64,000 bases of DNA from Megalobrama amblycephala (Eukaryota; Chordata; Actinopteri; Cypriniformes; Xenocyprididae): the NCBI RefSeq assembly GCF_018812025.1, contig NC_063062.1, forward strand, positions 2,640,754-2,704,753, read 5' to 3'. Shown here piece after piece: positions 23,059 to 34,679 of this stretch (within the stretch, counting starts at the first letter, position 1; every line of letters starts with the position of its first letter). The position numbers and the translations under genes are program-made. The notes under the pieces were generated by a model. It was not told where the DNA came from. It saw only the letters and a program-made list of their open reading frames with translations, and ran no database searches.

Positions 23059-23789
23059 GTGTTGAAGTATCCTGCTACTGCATTGCAGTGAATTCCCTTG
23101 TAAAGTAATATCAAGCAAGCGCAGAACAGACGTGCTACTTGGCTGTCGAGCGTCAATTTGGTGTGTCAGGGCAACTTTGGACACAGATGCTGCAGACGTG
23201 AGCCAACCTCGCAGTCTGCTTTCATCGCCACTAATTTGTCGGCGTCGGCTTGGTGTGTTCCTGCCTTTATTGGTCAGAACTCCTCAAAGAGGTTGGACAA
23301 GCACCTGTTTAAAAATTCAGGACACGATCAAAGACAAGTAAATGGACAAATTGACGAGTAGACGATAACGAGCAGATCAGAAGAAGATCAAGATCAGTTG
23401 AAAATCGATTAACAGTTTCATTCAAGCCATCTAACTACTCCCGTATCTTTCTTTTGCTTACTTTTTGTTCTTTCCGCTGAGAGTCTCATGTTCTAAGTTT
23501 TGCAGCAAAGTTTAATCATCAATGACTATATAGTCTTTGCCCGCTTCAAAACTTAAAGCTTCAGCCACAAGGAAGACTCTATTTATCTGCCAACACACCC
23601 ACGTGATTAGCTTTCCCAGAAAACGTTGATCCAGACACGAAAAGACCTTCAGCGAATCAACAAACCTGGGAAACCCCCTTCTCCAAGCCAAAGATGCCAA
23701 CAAAGGGAATCTCCATTTAAAACTGACACAAACGACAGACGCAAATATTCCTCCAGATTCTTGCAGAACTGGTGCATTGATCTAAATTG

Positions 23790-25059
23790 AATAACATTGC
23801 ACAAAACAGTTTGCATACAAACTTGAGATTTCATAATTTCTCTCTCTCTCAATTGAATAGTGCAATGGTACTGTTTTTGGAGTCAATTGAAAAAGTTAAT
23901 CAAGTTGTTGAACAAGGAATTGTGATAAAAGATGAACACATAGGAGTTTTTCCGCTTGTCAATCTGGCAAAAAAAATTGTGATTTCAAATGTTTACGTTT
24001 ATCAGCGATGAGGTTATAGAACGCGAATTAGCAAGACATGTGCAAATAGTTTCAGCAGTAAAAAAGATTCCACTCGGTTGCAAATTCCCCCTTTAGAAAC
24101 ATGGTTTCTTTTTCATTCTCTTTTCATGATTCTGAAGGGTGATGCAGAATTAAACATAGCGTTAAAGTTCAAGATAGAGGGTATTGATTATGTGATTTTT
24201 GCGACAACTGAGACTATGAAGTGTTTTAAATGTGGAGAGAAAGGACATCAAATTCGCTTTTGTTCAAAACAAAATAATGCGCCCCAAAATGAGGTAAATA
24301 TTCAGAATATCGCACAGGTACTAAAAGAAGCTGAGCCAACACTCAAAAAAATGATACTTTAAACTAACTCAAGTCAATTATGGACAGTGGTTCCACACAA
24401 CCAATTTAGTTTTTATCAACATTAAAGGTTTATCCTGTTTGATTGAGTCCTGGTTGAGTTTACTTGATTGTTTATTTTAATATGAAAACATCAAGTTAAG
24501 TAAAAAAGAAATAATGTCAAGTCAATTTAACATGAAGCAATTAAATTTGAACCAGAAACCTAATACAGTGGGGTTATAAATAAGTTGTTTAAATAAAGTG
24601 AACAGCATCAAAAAATCATTTAGTCTAGTGAAGCTGTAACTGCTGAGAAGGAAAAAGGTACTAAAGTTAATGGGAAGAGCACTGATACTGATTCAAAGAC
24701 ACTGGATGTGGAAATTATGAAAGAAGTGATAGAAGCTACAGCAGATGAGGACAGTATAATGATGGAGGATGAAGAACTGGTGCTTAAGGTTCCTGTAGTG
24801 AAAAAGAAATCAAAACAAAGTGAAAGGGAGTAAAAAAAATAAAAATAAAATAATGAATAGTCAAAAATCAGAAAAGGATGGAGAAGATTATAGTACAGAA
24901 GATACTGCTGATGATGACTCTACTGATGCTTCTTCTTTGGCTAGTTTTGGTAAAAAGGAGTTGTCAGCTACTGTAGGGTACTTGAATGAGAGTCAAGAGC
25001 AAAGCAGGTATAGCCTTGAAAAAGTTCAGCATTTTTTTAGCATGACAAAGGGCAAACAG
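23790..25059 (+). pseudogene. Tx1-like LINE ORF1 with CCHC knuckle
   Basis: Consecutive plus-strand frames read LFLESIEKVNQVVEQGIVIK, then after a frameshift KGDAELNIALKFKIEGIDYV and a zinc knuckle CFKCGEKGHQIRFC. Further along is a low-complexity Lys/acidic stretch (24820-24960), then SRYSLEKVQHFFSMTKGKQ at the gypsy junction. This order (conserved N-terminal domain, knuckle, acidic linker, C-terminal helix) is that of fish Tx1-type ORF1 proteins. Several stops, including after 24011 and 24362, inactivate it. Confidence 0.7.
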
Positions 25060-25513
25060 TGTCACAGACACGCCAGGCTCTACCCTCACACAGACACAGA
25101 GCACGTCATCACCAGAGTTTTAAACACGCACACCGGCAGCCCATCAGCACCCTCATCAACAGCAGCACAAAAGACTCACGCTCTCACTATGTCACTGTCT
25201 GGTCTCATTTGCACATGGTCTTAGCTTTTTGCTTACCTCAAGGACTCCACCGAAGATACTTATCTGTCTCCAGTGTGTTCCCACATCTCCTCGTTGTCTC
25301 CTCGTCCTGCGTGAGTTCATCTGTGTCTGCTCCAGCTCCAAGTCTGTCATCCATCTGCCATTCCTGCAACACAGAGACAAGTATCAGTTCTACATCTATA
25401 TCTGCCATTGTATTTACCTGCCATCACTTACCTGCACTCTGTCACTCTACTGGTTGTTCAATAAACACTATCACCTGCATTCCTGTGTCGCTGTCCCCTT
25501 CTGTATCGTAACA
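25060..25513 (+). repeat. 5' LTR of gypsy copy III
   Basis: Starts TGTCACAGACACG and ends ATCGTAACA. A TATA-like ACAAAAGA (25167-25174) lies 30 nt before GTCTGGTCT (25197-25205). The sequence just after the LTR contains AGACCAGAC (25516-25524), the exact complement of that motif. Compared with copy II, both partners differ by a matching base change. Confidence 0.83.
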
Positions 25514-25544
25514 GAAGACCAGACCAACACCGCCGAATACCAGT

Positions 25545-26878
25545 ATGAGCACCCCGGATCCATTCCAAGAGCTTGTGGACGCATTGCGCCGAGCACTCAA
25601 CGCCACTCCACCAGCATCTTCACCAGGGAGCACTTCCGCATCCACCGCCGTTTCTTCCTCACCACCTGCCGTCGCCAGTGACTAAACCGGCACCCTTCTC
25701 TGGTTCGGCGGAGGATTGCAACGGATTCCTCCTGCAATGTTCGCTGGTACTGGAGATGCAACCGCACCAGTATCCCAACGACAACGCTAAGGTAGCTTTT
25801 ACAATCTCTCAACTAGATGGCAAGGCGCTTCGCTGGGCTGAACCACTCTCGTCCCAGAAGAATCCCATTACCCAGTCTCTCTCCAGTTTCATCGCTCACT
25901 TCAAAAAAGTCTTTGGAAGACCCACTTGGGATTCATCCATCGGTGAGCAGTTATACCAATTGAAACAAGGTTCAATGACTGTTAACGACTATGCTCTCCA
26001 ATTCAGAACCCTTGCTGCAGCTAGCGGATGAAACGAGCAGGCCCTTATCACCACATATCGTCAAGGGCTGGATCCACACGTGCGGTTGCATCTCGCTGCT
26101 CACTCGTATGCAGTCGTGTCTCGAAGAGCACTAGGGCCAGCCATTATTTCCGTCTTCACTCCGCCGACCAGAATCCGTCAGCTCCCCAGAACCAGCCAAC
26201 GAACCCATGCAAATAGAAAACACTCTTCTGTCTACGGCTGAGTGGCAGAGATGGCTGACCCAGAATTTATGCTTGTATTGTGGTTTATCTGGGCATTACA
26301 TCTCTGAATGCCCCACTCGCCCAGCTCGTCCCATGGTGAGTGTGATTATTCCATATATTAATAAGATGAAACCACTTACCACTATTGTAAACATTACTGC
26401 TGCCAGTTTATCTCTTCCAGTCAGTGCCCTCCTAGATTCTGGGTCAGCCGGCAGTTTCATCTCCGGCACCCTCTGCCGCCAGCTCAAGCTCAAGACAACA
26501 GCCACGCCGTCGACTTATCAGATCCACTCGGTAACTGGAAGACCCCTCAGCCAAAGACAAGTGCGCTTCAGTGCCGGCCCGATCCAACTTCAAGTCGGCA
26601 TCCTCCACGTCGAACAACTCCATCTGCTGGTTCTGGAGGAATCCACCACTGACATGATCTTAGGGCGCCCGTGGTTGGAGCAGCACAACCCAGTCATATC
26701 GTGGAAGACTGGGGAAATCCTGAAGTGGGGTGACAACTGTTTCCTGGATTGTTTTCCTGAGTTCCTTGTTCCAAGCTCTCCTTGTTCCGAAGAAATTACC
26801 AGTCTGTGCTACATCCATAGAAAGCACCCTAGAAAACCGTTCAGTGGACATTCCCCAGTGTTACTCCCACTTCAGTGA
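25545..26878 (+). pseudogene. Gypsy Gag and protease, copy III
   Basis: Gag begins MSTPDPFQELVDALRRAL at 25545 and passes through frame 25573-26031 (KPAPFSGSAEDCNGFLLQCS, KVAFTISQLDGKALRWAE). A frameshifted stretch follows. The zinc knuckle CLYCGLSGHYISEC and protease ALLDSGSAGSFISGTL lie in 26207-26878, including the DMILGRPWLEQHNP block that copy II has lost. Frames are broken at 25680, 26031 and 26216. Confidence 0.83.
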
Positions 26879-26919
26879 TGTCTTCTGCCCCAAGAAATCC
26901 TCCACGCTGCCTCCACACA

Positions 26920-28430
26920 GGCCATGAGACTGCCCTATTGATCTGCTTCCAGGTGAGCCAGTGCCCCGAGGGAAGATCTATTCCCTGTCCATCCCGGAGG
27001 AGAAGGCCATGGAGGACTACATGGAGGCTCTGTCACAAGGTTACATCAGCCCGTCTACTTCCCCTGCTGCTTCCAGCTTTTTCTTTGTGGTGAAGAAGGA
27101 CGGAGACTTGCGGCCCTACATTGATTACAGAACACTAAACAAAATCACTGTGAAGTTCCGTTACCCACTTCCTCTCATCCCATCTGCCCTAGAACATCTC
27201 CGAGGTGCCACTGTGTTCATCAAGTTGGACCTCCCCAGCGCGTATAACCTCATCTGGTTACGTGAGGGGGATGAGTGAAAGACAGCATTTGTGACCCCTA
27301 CTGGACACTACGAGTACTTGGTCATGCCGTATGGATTTGTCAACGCCCCCTCCGTATTCCAGGACGTCATCCATGAGGTGCTCCGGGAGTTCCTACACAA
27401 GTCAGTCCTGGTCTACATCGACGACATTCTGATTTACTTCCGGAGCATGGCCGACCATCGCCACCACGTTGCGGAGGTCCTGCAGCAGGGGATAGACTGC
27501 ACCCATGTGCCTTGTCCCGCAAACGCAACCAGGCAGAGATCAATTATGACATCGGGAACAGGGAGCTTCTGGCCATCATGCTAGCCCATGCTAGCCCATG
27601 CTAGAGGAGTGGAGGCATCGGCTCGAAGGAGCCAAACATCCGTTTGTCGTACTATCTGACCAAAAGAACCTGGAATATCTTCGAGATGCAAAATGACTAA
27701 ACCCATGCCAAGCACGATGGGCTCTGTTTTTCACCCATTTCAATTTCTCCATCTCTTATCACCCAGGATCCAAAAATGTAAAAGCCGACGCCCTCTCTCG
27801 TATCCATGGTCCTGATGAGAGCCCTGAAACCCCGGAACCCATTCTGTCAGAGAAGCTCTTTGTTAACCCCATTGTCTAGTCTGAAGAGACACTTCCTGAG
27901 TCCAATGCCTCCACCAACACTCTGCCGGGTTGTCCCCCAGGTTTGCTCTACATCACCCGGACACAATGCACTCCCCTCATTCACGCATCTCACACATCAC
28001 TGGGCACTCGGCCACCCTGGGGTCAATGAAACTCTCTCGTTGCTTAAACAATGCTTCTGGTGGCCGAACATGGCATCGGATGTCAGGAGGTACATGCAGG
28101 GATGCAAGGAATGCGCCATCTCTAAGAGTCCACGGCATCCCTCCGGAAAACTCCAACCTCTGCCCATTCCCAATCGTCCTTGGTCACACCTAGGAGTCAA
28201 TTTCATCACTGATCTTCCTACCTTGGATAACTGTACCTGCATATTGGTGGTTGTTGACAGATTTTCTAAGTTATGTTGTCTGATTTCTTTAAGGGGACTG
28301 CCCACTGCCATGGAGACTGCTGAACTACTGTTTAATCATATCTTCAGATATTATGGAATTCCTGAGGACATCACATCATATAGAGGGCCACAGTTCATCT
28401 CCAGGGTCTGGAAGGCCTTTTTTTTTTTTT
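26920..28430 (+). pseudogene. Gypsy Pol, copy III (RT to mid-integrase)
   Basis: RT starts at [20 protein letters not shown] and continues with [21 protein letters not shown] stop breaks it after REGDE, and it resumes with the catalytic [13 protein letters not shown] deletion then joins RT to RNase H. Integrase has its zinc-binding block ([17 protein letters not shown]) and first core Asp block ([13 protein letters not shown], where the usual GVDF reads GVNF, so the first catalytic Asp is changed). The region ends after FISRVWKAF. Confidence 0.83.
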
Positions 28431-28439
28431 CTTGTAAAA

Positions 28440-28851
28440 TTCATGATCAGTTTTCTTTATATATATATAAACCAATCATTAAGTTTGCAACTTTAAATCT
28501 GAATGGAACAAAGGATATTAAGAAAAGGAGTCAGTTTTTCCAGTTAATGAAATTGAAAGGTATAGATATAGATTTTACCCAAGAAACCCATAGAAATGCT
28601 TTAAATGAAGTGGATTGGAAAAGAGAATGGGAGGGTTTGGTTATCCTGAGTCATAAGAACAGTACAAGTGCTGGTATAGGAGTCTTCTTTGCAAATACAT
28701 TTTTGCCAATCTCATATGAGGTGGAGGAAATTGTGGAAGGAAGACTTTCATGTTGCAATTTTTGTTTTAGCAAACGTGTATGCTCCAGTCATGGCAACTG
28801 AGAGATTGTTGATTTTAGAGACACTGTCAAATACAATACAAATGATGAATC
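28440..28851 (+). pseudogene. Tx1-like LINE ORF2, endonuclease N-terminus
   Basis: The frame reads [20 protein letters not shown], then [20 protein letters not shown], then [16 protein letters not shown] and [10 protein letters not shown]. These are the first blocks of an APE-type endonuclease: LN-x-NG with the active-site Asn, the QETH block with the metal-binding Glu, and the SAG block. A frameshift occurs near 28740, after which [12 protein letters not shown] is readable in another frame. The frame is cut by LTR sequence at 28852. Confidence 0.78.
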
Positions 28852-28980
28852 TTTAGCGATATTACAAGTATTTAATCAATTCATGGGTGAAATATATGAA
28901 TATAACAAATCATAAAGCCTTATGATTAATTATGATACAGATATCGACCCAAGAGGGAATTATGCACATATATTGTGAAT

Positions 28981-29934
28981 TACAGTTTTTTTCAGTTGCT
29001 AACAAGCATTGTTCAATACCGAAACCACATTTTCAAAACTCTACACACAGTCTGCATTACCAGCATGAATGTTGGCCAAACAGTTAATCTCACCTACAAA
29101 ACTCACTCAGACCAACATAACACTGGCAACAATTCTCATTCAAAAAACACATTTCATTCACAACACACTGACCTAAAAAAACACTAACAACAGGAAGCAT
29201 TACATAATTGATGAACTTTTCTTTTTTAAAGTTTCAATGATTTTCCACATAAATCAGTTCTTCATATAGAATACTGTAACACAATTTCACTTTATTGAAA
29301 GCATTTGTAACACGAATGAATCAGAAATTAATCAAAATTTCATTTTTTTATATGAATATAGTACTTGAAAATTATAAACAAAAGGTGAAAAAAGAGGGGG
29401 AAAACTCCAAGGCTGCAATGATAATAAAAAAAGAATAAATAAAATACATTCTACACATTACTGTAACAACATGTGTAGTTGTTCATTATAGTAAATTACA
29501 GTGATGGTTCTAGTCTGCTCTCTCTCTCTTGCATTTGAGTGGATGGAATTTCAGCTAAAATTGCAATTAGCTTGTAATAATTATTATTATTTTTTTTAAT
29601 TTTTGGCTATAAAATTGAGAATATTTTAAAATAATTACTGCATAAATGCTTGGAATTTGCCATCATTCTGTTTTGAATGTGTTTTGAATCATTTTGAATG
29701 CAGTGTGTTAGCATTAGAAAAATGTGCTGAAAATACATAGTATTTTGCATGTTGTGGAGTACGAATGGGAAAAGAGTTCCTGAATTTTGAAAAGTGTGGT
29801 CACTGAATGCATTTTGTCTGAAAGCAATGAAAAATGGTTCACAGTTTGGTCTGCATTGACTTCTGTTTCGCTGACTGTGTGAAGAGTTTTGAAAATGTGG
29901 ATTCAGTATTGAACAATGCTTGTTAGCAACTTAA
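28981..29934. mobile_element. Mariner-type MITE nested in the LTR-like insertion
   Basis: The left part CAGTTGCTAACAAGCATTGT and right part ACAATGCTTGTTAGCAACTT are inverted partners, and the similarity continues inward ('ccacattttcaaaactc' against 'gagttttgaaaatgtgg'). The related LTR at 55643 lacks this block, which confirms it as an insertion. Confidence 0.75.
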
Positions 29935-31035
29935 TAGTTGTGTAGAGAAACTATCCTAGTTTGTCCAGCAAACTGTTGGTTTTCTCACAGACTATTATAA
30001 AAAGAATGCTATTCTCTGGCCACGAGAATAACTTTCTATTACAGCATCAAAGCATAAAGCAGTGTTGCCGGATCGAAAACGTAGAAGTTACTTGGTTTTT
30101 CTGAACGAGCAGCAGAACAACCGAGCATTAATATAATGTATTTAATATATGAAATTGATAATACAAAGGTTATACGGCTAAATATACACAGATGATATAC
30201 ATATATACAAAAGCGAAAGTAAAGAAAGTAAAAGAGAGAAGACAAGTAGCAAAACTTACTAACAGTCCTTGAGAGCCAGCAGAGAATCAGTATCACTTTG
30301 TTAGATTGTATGACTTTTCGCATCTAAGATAGAAAGAATCAGTACTTGCAGGAGTTTGTGCTGAGTTTCAAAAGATACAGGTGATGGTTCAGTGTGGCTG
30401 CAGTGCGTTGGCTTCTTCCGTTTCCGCGGGAAGATTTGAACTGAGGACTTGAAGGTTTGTTTCGTCGGAGATGGTCGTCCCGAAAGATGAGCGCGTGATG
30501 GAAGCGCGGTCACCTGAGACGTCCGGGAGAGACATGCACGAGATGGCAATGAACAATTCAGAGACAATCGAGAGACAAAGGAAAAAATTGCGTGTTGTTG
30601 TCTTTTATGGAAAAACAAGCCAACACGCCTCCTTTGGTGAAACAGCCAATAGATGCAGGTGCAATCCTGGCGGGCAAACTTTTCTTTGTCTCCATTTATG
30701 ACTTTATTTGCATGAATTATGAAGTGTCAGATCAGAGTGTATTTTCTCCAAAATACCATTAAAACTAGAACAATGCATTTTACAGTAATGTGACATACAT
30801 TGACGAATAAGGCATAAAGAGAGCTTACCAACGAAACCAAACTTGTCAGGTGGCAAAAACATAGGAAGTTAGTAACAAACAGGGAAGATACGGTATACTC
30901 GAATCTCATAGTTTAGGATGACACTAACACACTACGGTCATAGCTTAAACACTAGGGCTACATATATGCAATTCGAAATACAACGGCGGGTACACTTAGG
31001 CACAGTTATATTTGTGCATACAATCATGCGGGTCT

Positions 31036-31124
<89 letters not shown>
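31036..31124. repeat. (TG)n microsatellite
   Basis: An almost pure TG run of about 44 units. Long frames through it encode only alternating Cys-Val or Thr-His and are artefacts. Confidence 0.97.
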
Positions 31125-31125
<1 letters not shown>

Positions 31126-31371
31126 TGTGTATTGGGATTTTAGGGCTGTCTGGTATGTAGTCACATGGTCCTTAACCCACAAGGGGGTGATCCTGGTGGG
31201 TGACTGGGGTTCTCTGTTTAGTTTCTGACAGGGCCACAAAGATGCCAAATCCCAGTCTTTCTTAGACCGACCAGAGCCGATTCATGATTTACATGCACCG
31301 TTCAGGAGGCTAAAAGCATTCTGACAATTCCAAAGTTGGTTGGCTAAGACGGATATTGTACAGGCGTTACA

Positions 31372-32077
31372 ACTTCAATGTCACCCAGAATATGGTTAAA
31401 AAAATAAGAGCTCTGTAAAATGATAAAATGATATTGTAGAGCTTCAAAGTCTAGGTGATTTGACAGGAAAACAAGTGAACTCTCTCATTGGAAAGAAAGC
31501 AGAATTAAGGGATCTGCTAGGTAGCAAAGCACAGGGGGCATTGATCAGATCTCAGTTTCAGAATTTTTCTGAAATGAATGCTCCATCCAAGTTTTTTTTC
31601 AGCCTGGAGAAGAAAAATGGCCAAAGCAGAATTTTTCATTTGTCATCGGGCAGCCAATGAGCAAGAGTTCACTGAAACTGTTGATGTATGCAGGAGGGCT
31701 GCTGAGTTTTATAAAGATTTATTTAAAAGTGAGTATGCAGAAGATCATGATCTTTTGCAGGATTTTCTTGGAGGCCTACCCCAAGTGCAGGAGGCAAAAG
31801 AAGAGTTGGTGAGCCAACTACTTCCAAGAGAATTACATGCAGAGGTTAGATGATTTTAGTCCAAAGATTAGATGATTTTTAGTCCAAAGATTAGATGATT
31901 TTCAAATCGAATTACAAATATTTTTGATATAGCCAAGATTACAGGTCAAAATTTTGGGTTGATCTCATTAGATCAAGAAAAGGCCTTTGACCGAATTGAG
32001 CACCAATACTGAATGTACTTGAGAGTTTTGGGTATCCTACAAATGTTATTGAAATGGTTAAAGTACATTGTTTTTTT
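31372..32077 (+). pseudogene. Tx1-like LINE ORF2, pre-RT and early RT fragment
   Basis: Frames 31460-31660 and 31578-31853 read IRSQFQNFSEMNAPSKFFFS, LEKKNGQSRIFHL, then EFYKDLFKSEYAED and DFLGGLPQVQEAKEEL. These are the linker blocks that precede the RT in Tx1/L1-type LINEs. At about 31965-31995 the RT block 'SLDQEKAFDRIEH' can be read. Frameshifts are numerous. Confidence 0.7.
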
Positions 32078-32584
32078 AAATGAGGAGTTAGCAAACTTTT
32101 TACAGTGCGTTGGTTATGCGTGATGCGTTATAAATTATTGCGGGGCAAATTAAAATATTAATTTAATTCTAAAAGTAGCCTCCTCATCATCATCATTCAG
32201 ATCATTGCAGAGAGGGGCTTGAGGTCGCTGGGCCTGGTATGTGCTATTTGCAGCACGTTTCTTTATTTGCTTGTGTTGTGAGTATTTGCAGCACGTTTCT
32301 GTATTTGCTTGTGCTGTGAACTTTTGCAGCGCGTTTCTGTATTTGCATGTGTTGTGAACTTTTGCAGCGCGTTTCTGTATTTGCATGTGTTGTGAACTTT
32401 TGCAGCGCGTTTTTGTATTTGCATGTGTTGTGAACTTTTGCAGCACGTTTCTGTATATGGTTGTGTTGAGAACTTTTGCAGCACATGTTGTCAAACTGAT
32501 GAAAATGTTTTCTTTATTTGCTGGTGTTTTTTCTATTTGCTTGTGTTTTCTTCAGTTGCAGCACATTTAGCTCTCTCGGCCACC
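32078..32584. mobile_element. Minisatellite-carrying mobile element, copy 1
   Basis: One edge reads AAATGAGGAGTTAGCAAAC and the other AGCTCTCTCGGCCACC. Between them lies a tandem repeat of about 38 bp (unit with 'gcagcacgtttctgtatttg' then 'cttgtgttgtgaacttt'), about six units at 32250-32490. Copy 2 (34270-34587) is in inverse orientation with the same two edges, and copy 3 (36751-37202) shares one edge and the repeat. The class is unknown. Confidence 0.75.
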
Positions 32585-32611
32585 ACACAACCTGGACCAA
32601 CATGGAATTGC

Positions 32612-32766
32612 TGTTTCAAAGCAGGGTATTGTCTTCTGTAGAGCTGCTTTACAGCAGAATTTAAATCTGTATGAATTTTAATTTGATTGAGTTTCCAAGC
32701 TGCTTTGAAACAACCTGTATAGTTACTATAGTATAAAGCACTATATAATAAAGATGACTTGACTTG
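32612..32766 (+). repeat. LINE L2-type 3' tail
   Basis: The segment ends 'gctgctttgaaacaacctgt', then 'aaagcactatataataaaga', then 'tgacttgacttgac'. The same ending (AAAGCGCTATATAAATAAAG then GTGACTTGAC) closes the L2 element at about 62230-62290. This is a short 5'-truncated copy or a SINE sharing the tail. Confidence 0.6.
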
Positions 32767-33065
32767 ACAATGCCAGTAACATGGGTTCAAATCTGACTCA
32801 AATTCACACTCTTATCCCATTCCCACCTCTCTCTCCCCTACTGTAATTTTCATCTAGATTTTTTACATTTTCTAGTTGGTATTATATATGTCCTTAGCAC
32901 TACTGTGCAAGGCAAGTTACCCACAAAAGTTTAATATATAACAATAGAGCATTGTATGAATATGAGTATTTAAAGTATGTGAAATAGTAACCTATAAGTG
33001 ATGATAAAAAAGTGAAAAAAAAAATGCCAAAAAATAAAAAAAATAATTAATGAATGGCGCCATAC

Positions 33066-33201
33066 CCAGATAGGAATCTCTAATGTCCTCCTCCATGTTA
33101 GTGGCATTAATGAATGAAGAATTCAGCATCTGATGTGTGAAATCCTGCACTATTCCTCCTGACCAGGAGTATGCTCCAACCGTTCCAAACATCCTCAAAC
33201 C
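33066..33201 (-). CDS. Integrin alpha subunit, propeller exon after the I-domain
   Basis: The 136-nt exon starts in phase 0 after acceptor TACTGTAG and ends one base into a Gly codon before GTATGG. It reads GLRMFGTVGAYSWSGGIVQD, then a segment containing NSSFINATNMEEDIRDSYL. FGTVGAYSWSGG is the blade-opening motif found right after the I domain in leukocyte integrin alpha chains (VGSYDWAGG type). Two N-glycosylation sequons, NSS and NAT, are present. The phase fits both neighbours exactly. Confidence 0.92.
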
Positions 33202-33339
33202 CTACAGTAGCAAAGAGAAATGAAACTTCATTTAGGAGAACCCTCCTAAAAATTCTAAAACATGCTTGTGAATGTAGCCTCTTTTATAAGGTTTCTAGCT
33301 AGTCAAAGTTGGTCATTTATTAGTGAATTCATACTCTTA

Positions 33340-33945
33340 GAAGAAATGGCTCTATGTAGAATCTTAAAGAGTTCTGTCAGGTGCTTCATATATTGAACCT
33401 TTTAAGGTTTCACATCATGAAAACATTTTATGTATTTAGTTTTAATTAATTCATTTTCTAATTCATTTTCTTTAATTCATTTTTTTTTTTATGAATTAAA
33501 CATCTCGTAAACACTTTATCACAAGAAGAAATTTAAATAAACCATTAAACATGAATATGTGTTAAGACATTTCTCCTTATACAGAACATTTCTGGTATAA
33601 AGGGTTCTTTAAAATTGAGTTAAGAACCCTATAGTTCTATACAAAAAATCCACTGAACCTTTTATTTTTAAGAGTGCAGGGTAATCTAAAATGTATGGTC
33701 AAAAATAAAGGTTCCAAAAGGGTGTTTCACAGCGATGCCTCTGAATAACCATTTTGGGTTCCCAAAGAACCTATCAGTGAACAGTTCCTAGAATTAACCA
33801 TTTTTTAGAGTGAAAAACATTTTAATAATCTAAAGATCCCTTTTCCACTGTAAAGAATGTTTTGTGCAGTGGAAATGTTCCATAGATGTTAACCTTACAA
33901 CCATAGAAACCAATAAAGAACCTTTATTTTTAAGAGTGTGGGGTG
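33340..33945. repeat. Teleost MITE-type repeat
   Basis: Blocks such as 'aaccttttatttttaagagt' (33656-33675) and 'gaacctttatttttaagagt' (33918-33937), and 'ggttctttaaaattgagtta' with 'ctaaagatcc', are wording I associate with a very common fish MITE. Copies are fragmented, and no single clean inverted repeat could be delimited. Confidence 0.45.
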
Positions 33946-34269
33946 CAAGGCTGGTACACCATCTTGGTCAAGCTAGTTAAAGCAGGCAGAACATCTTGGA
34001 CCAGCAGATTCTTAAACTCATTTTTTTCTTTGATTTATAATTATTGTTATTCTTTGTATTCAAATACACCAAGCAGGCACCTCTGGCTATTGCCTCGCAT
34101 CTCATTATTTTTTCATTATTTCATTTAAGATGGTAAGTTTAAAGAAATTCTACATTTAAAAACTTATATACTCTGTTCCATTCAGTGGTGCATTCTATTA
34201 AATATACAGTGATAATATGAATTTTTTTTTTATTATTTTTTATTTTTCAGGTTGAAAACCTTCCCTACA

Positions 34270-34587
34270 GTGGCCGAGAGAGCTCAACATGCTGCAAATG
34301 AAGAAAACACATGCAAATAGAAAAAACACCAGCAAATAAAGAAAACATCTTCATCAGTTTGACAACACATGCTCTGCAAACTCCACAACACTTACAAACA
34401 GACAAACGCGCTGCAAATTCCACAACACTTACAAAAAGACAAACGTGCTGCAAACTCCACAACACTTACAAAAACACTTACACGCTTCTTTTAGAATTAA
34501 ATTAATAATTTAATTTGCCCCGCAATAATTTATAGCGCATCATGCATAACCGACGCACTGTAATAAGATTAGATAACTCCTCATTTA
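34270..34587. mobile_element. Minisatellite-carrying mobile element, copy 2 (inverted)
   Basis: Starts GTGGCCGAGAGAGCT and ends near AACTCCTCATTT, the inverse of copy 1. It contains about three units of the 37-38 bp repeat in opposite orientation. 'atttgccccgcaataattta' (34512-34531) corresponds to 'taaattattgcggggcaaat' in copy 1, so unique parts are also shared. Confidence 0.75.
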
Positions 34588-34679
34588 AAAAAAAATAAAA
34601 AATAAAAACTTGTAACACCTACATCTCTTCTCATTTTTTTCAATACGTATGGGCCACAAGAGAAATATTAAGAAATAAA

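Larger units (their letters stand above)
25060..28430 (+). mobile_element. Ty3/gypsy chromovirus-type element, copy III (3'-truncated)
   Basis: On the plus strand: 5' LTR 25060-25513, gag from 25545, protease around 26207-26878, and pol to about 28430, where it stops inside the integrase core (after [11 protein letters not shown]) at a poly-T stretch. The second half of integrase, the chromodomain and the 3' LTR are missing. It is inserted in LINE ORF1 sequence immediately after KGKQ. Multiple stops and deletions are present. Confidence 0.86.
28852..31371 (-). mobile_element. Divergent LTR-like insertion, relative of the solo LTR at 55643
   Basis: The segment shares ordered blocks with the solo LTR at 55643-57512: 'atatcgacccaag', 'tttgtccagcaaac', 'ctctggccacgaga', the run with 'tatatacaaaa', a TG-rich microsatellite and a final TACA end. 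The left edge reads TTTAGCG where relatives have TGTAGCG. I could not find a matching target duplication, so a deletion at one edge is likely. A MITE (28981-29934) is nested inside. Orientation is inferred. Confidence 0.6.
23067..32077 (+). mobile_element. Tx1-like (L1-superfamily) LINE, interrupted twice
   Basis: The plus strand carries an ORF1 with a zinc knuckle (about 23790-25059), an endonuclease piece (28470-28850) and a degenerate reverse-transcriptase-side piece (31372-32077). Gypsy copy III (25060-28430) interrupts near the ORF1 C-terminus, and a divergent LTR (28852-31371) interrupts the endonuclease. The 5' boundary is taken at the hAT target duplication and is not proven; 23100-23780 would be untranslated leader. 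Stops and deletions show that the copy is dead. Confidence 0.7.

Noticed and set aside
30918..31248. Open frames of Cys-Val and Thr-His repeats on both strands
   Set aside because: They are translations of the (TG)n microsatellite.
32150..32494. Repetitive frames rich in Cys-Lys-Ser and His-Ala-Asn
   Set aside because: They arise from the 38-bp minisatellite in three frames; no start context, splice sites or conserved motif.
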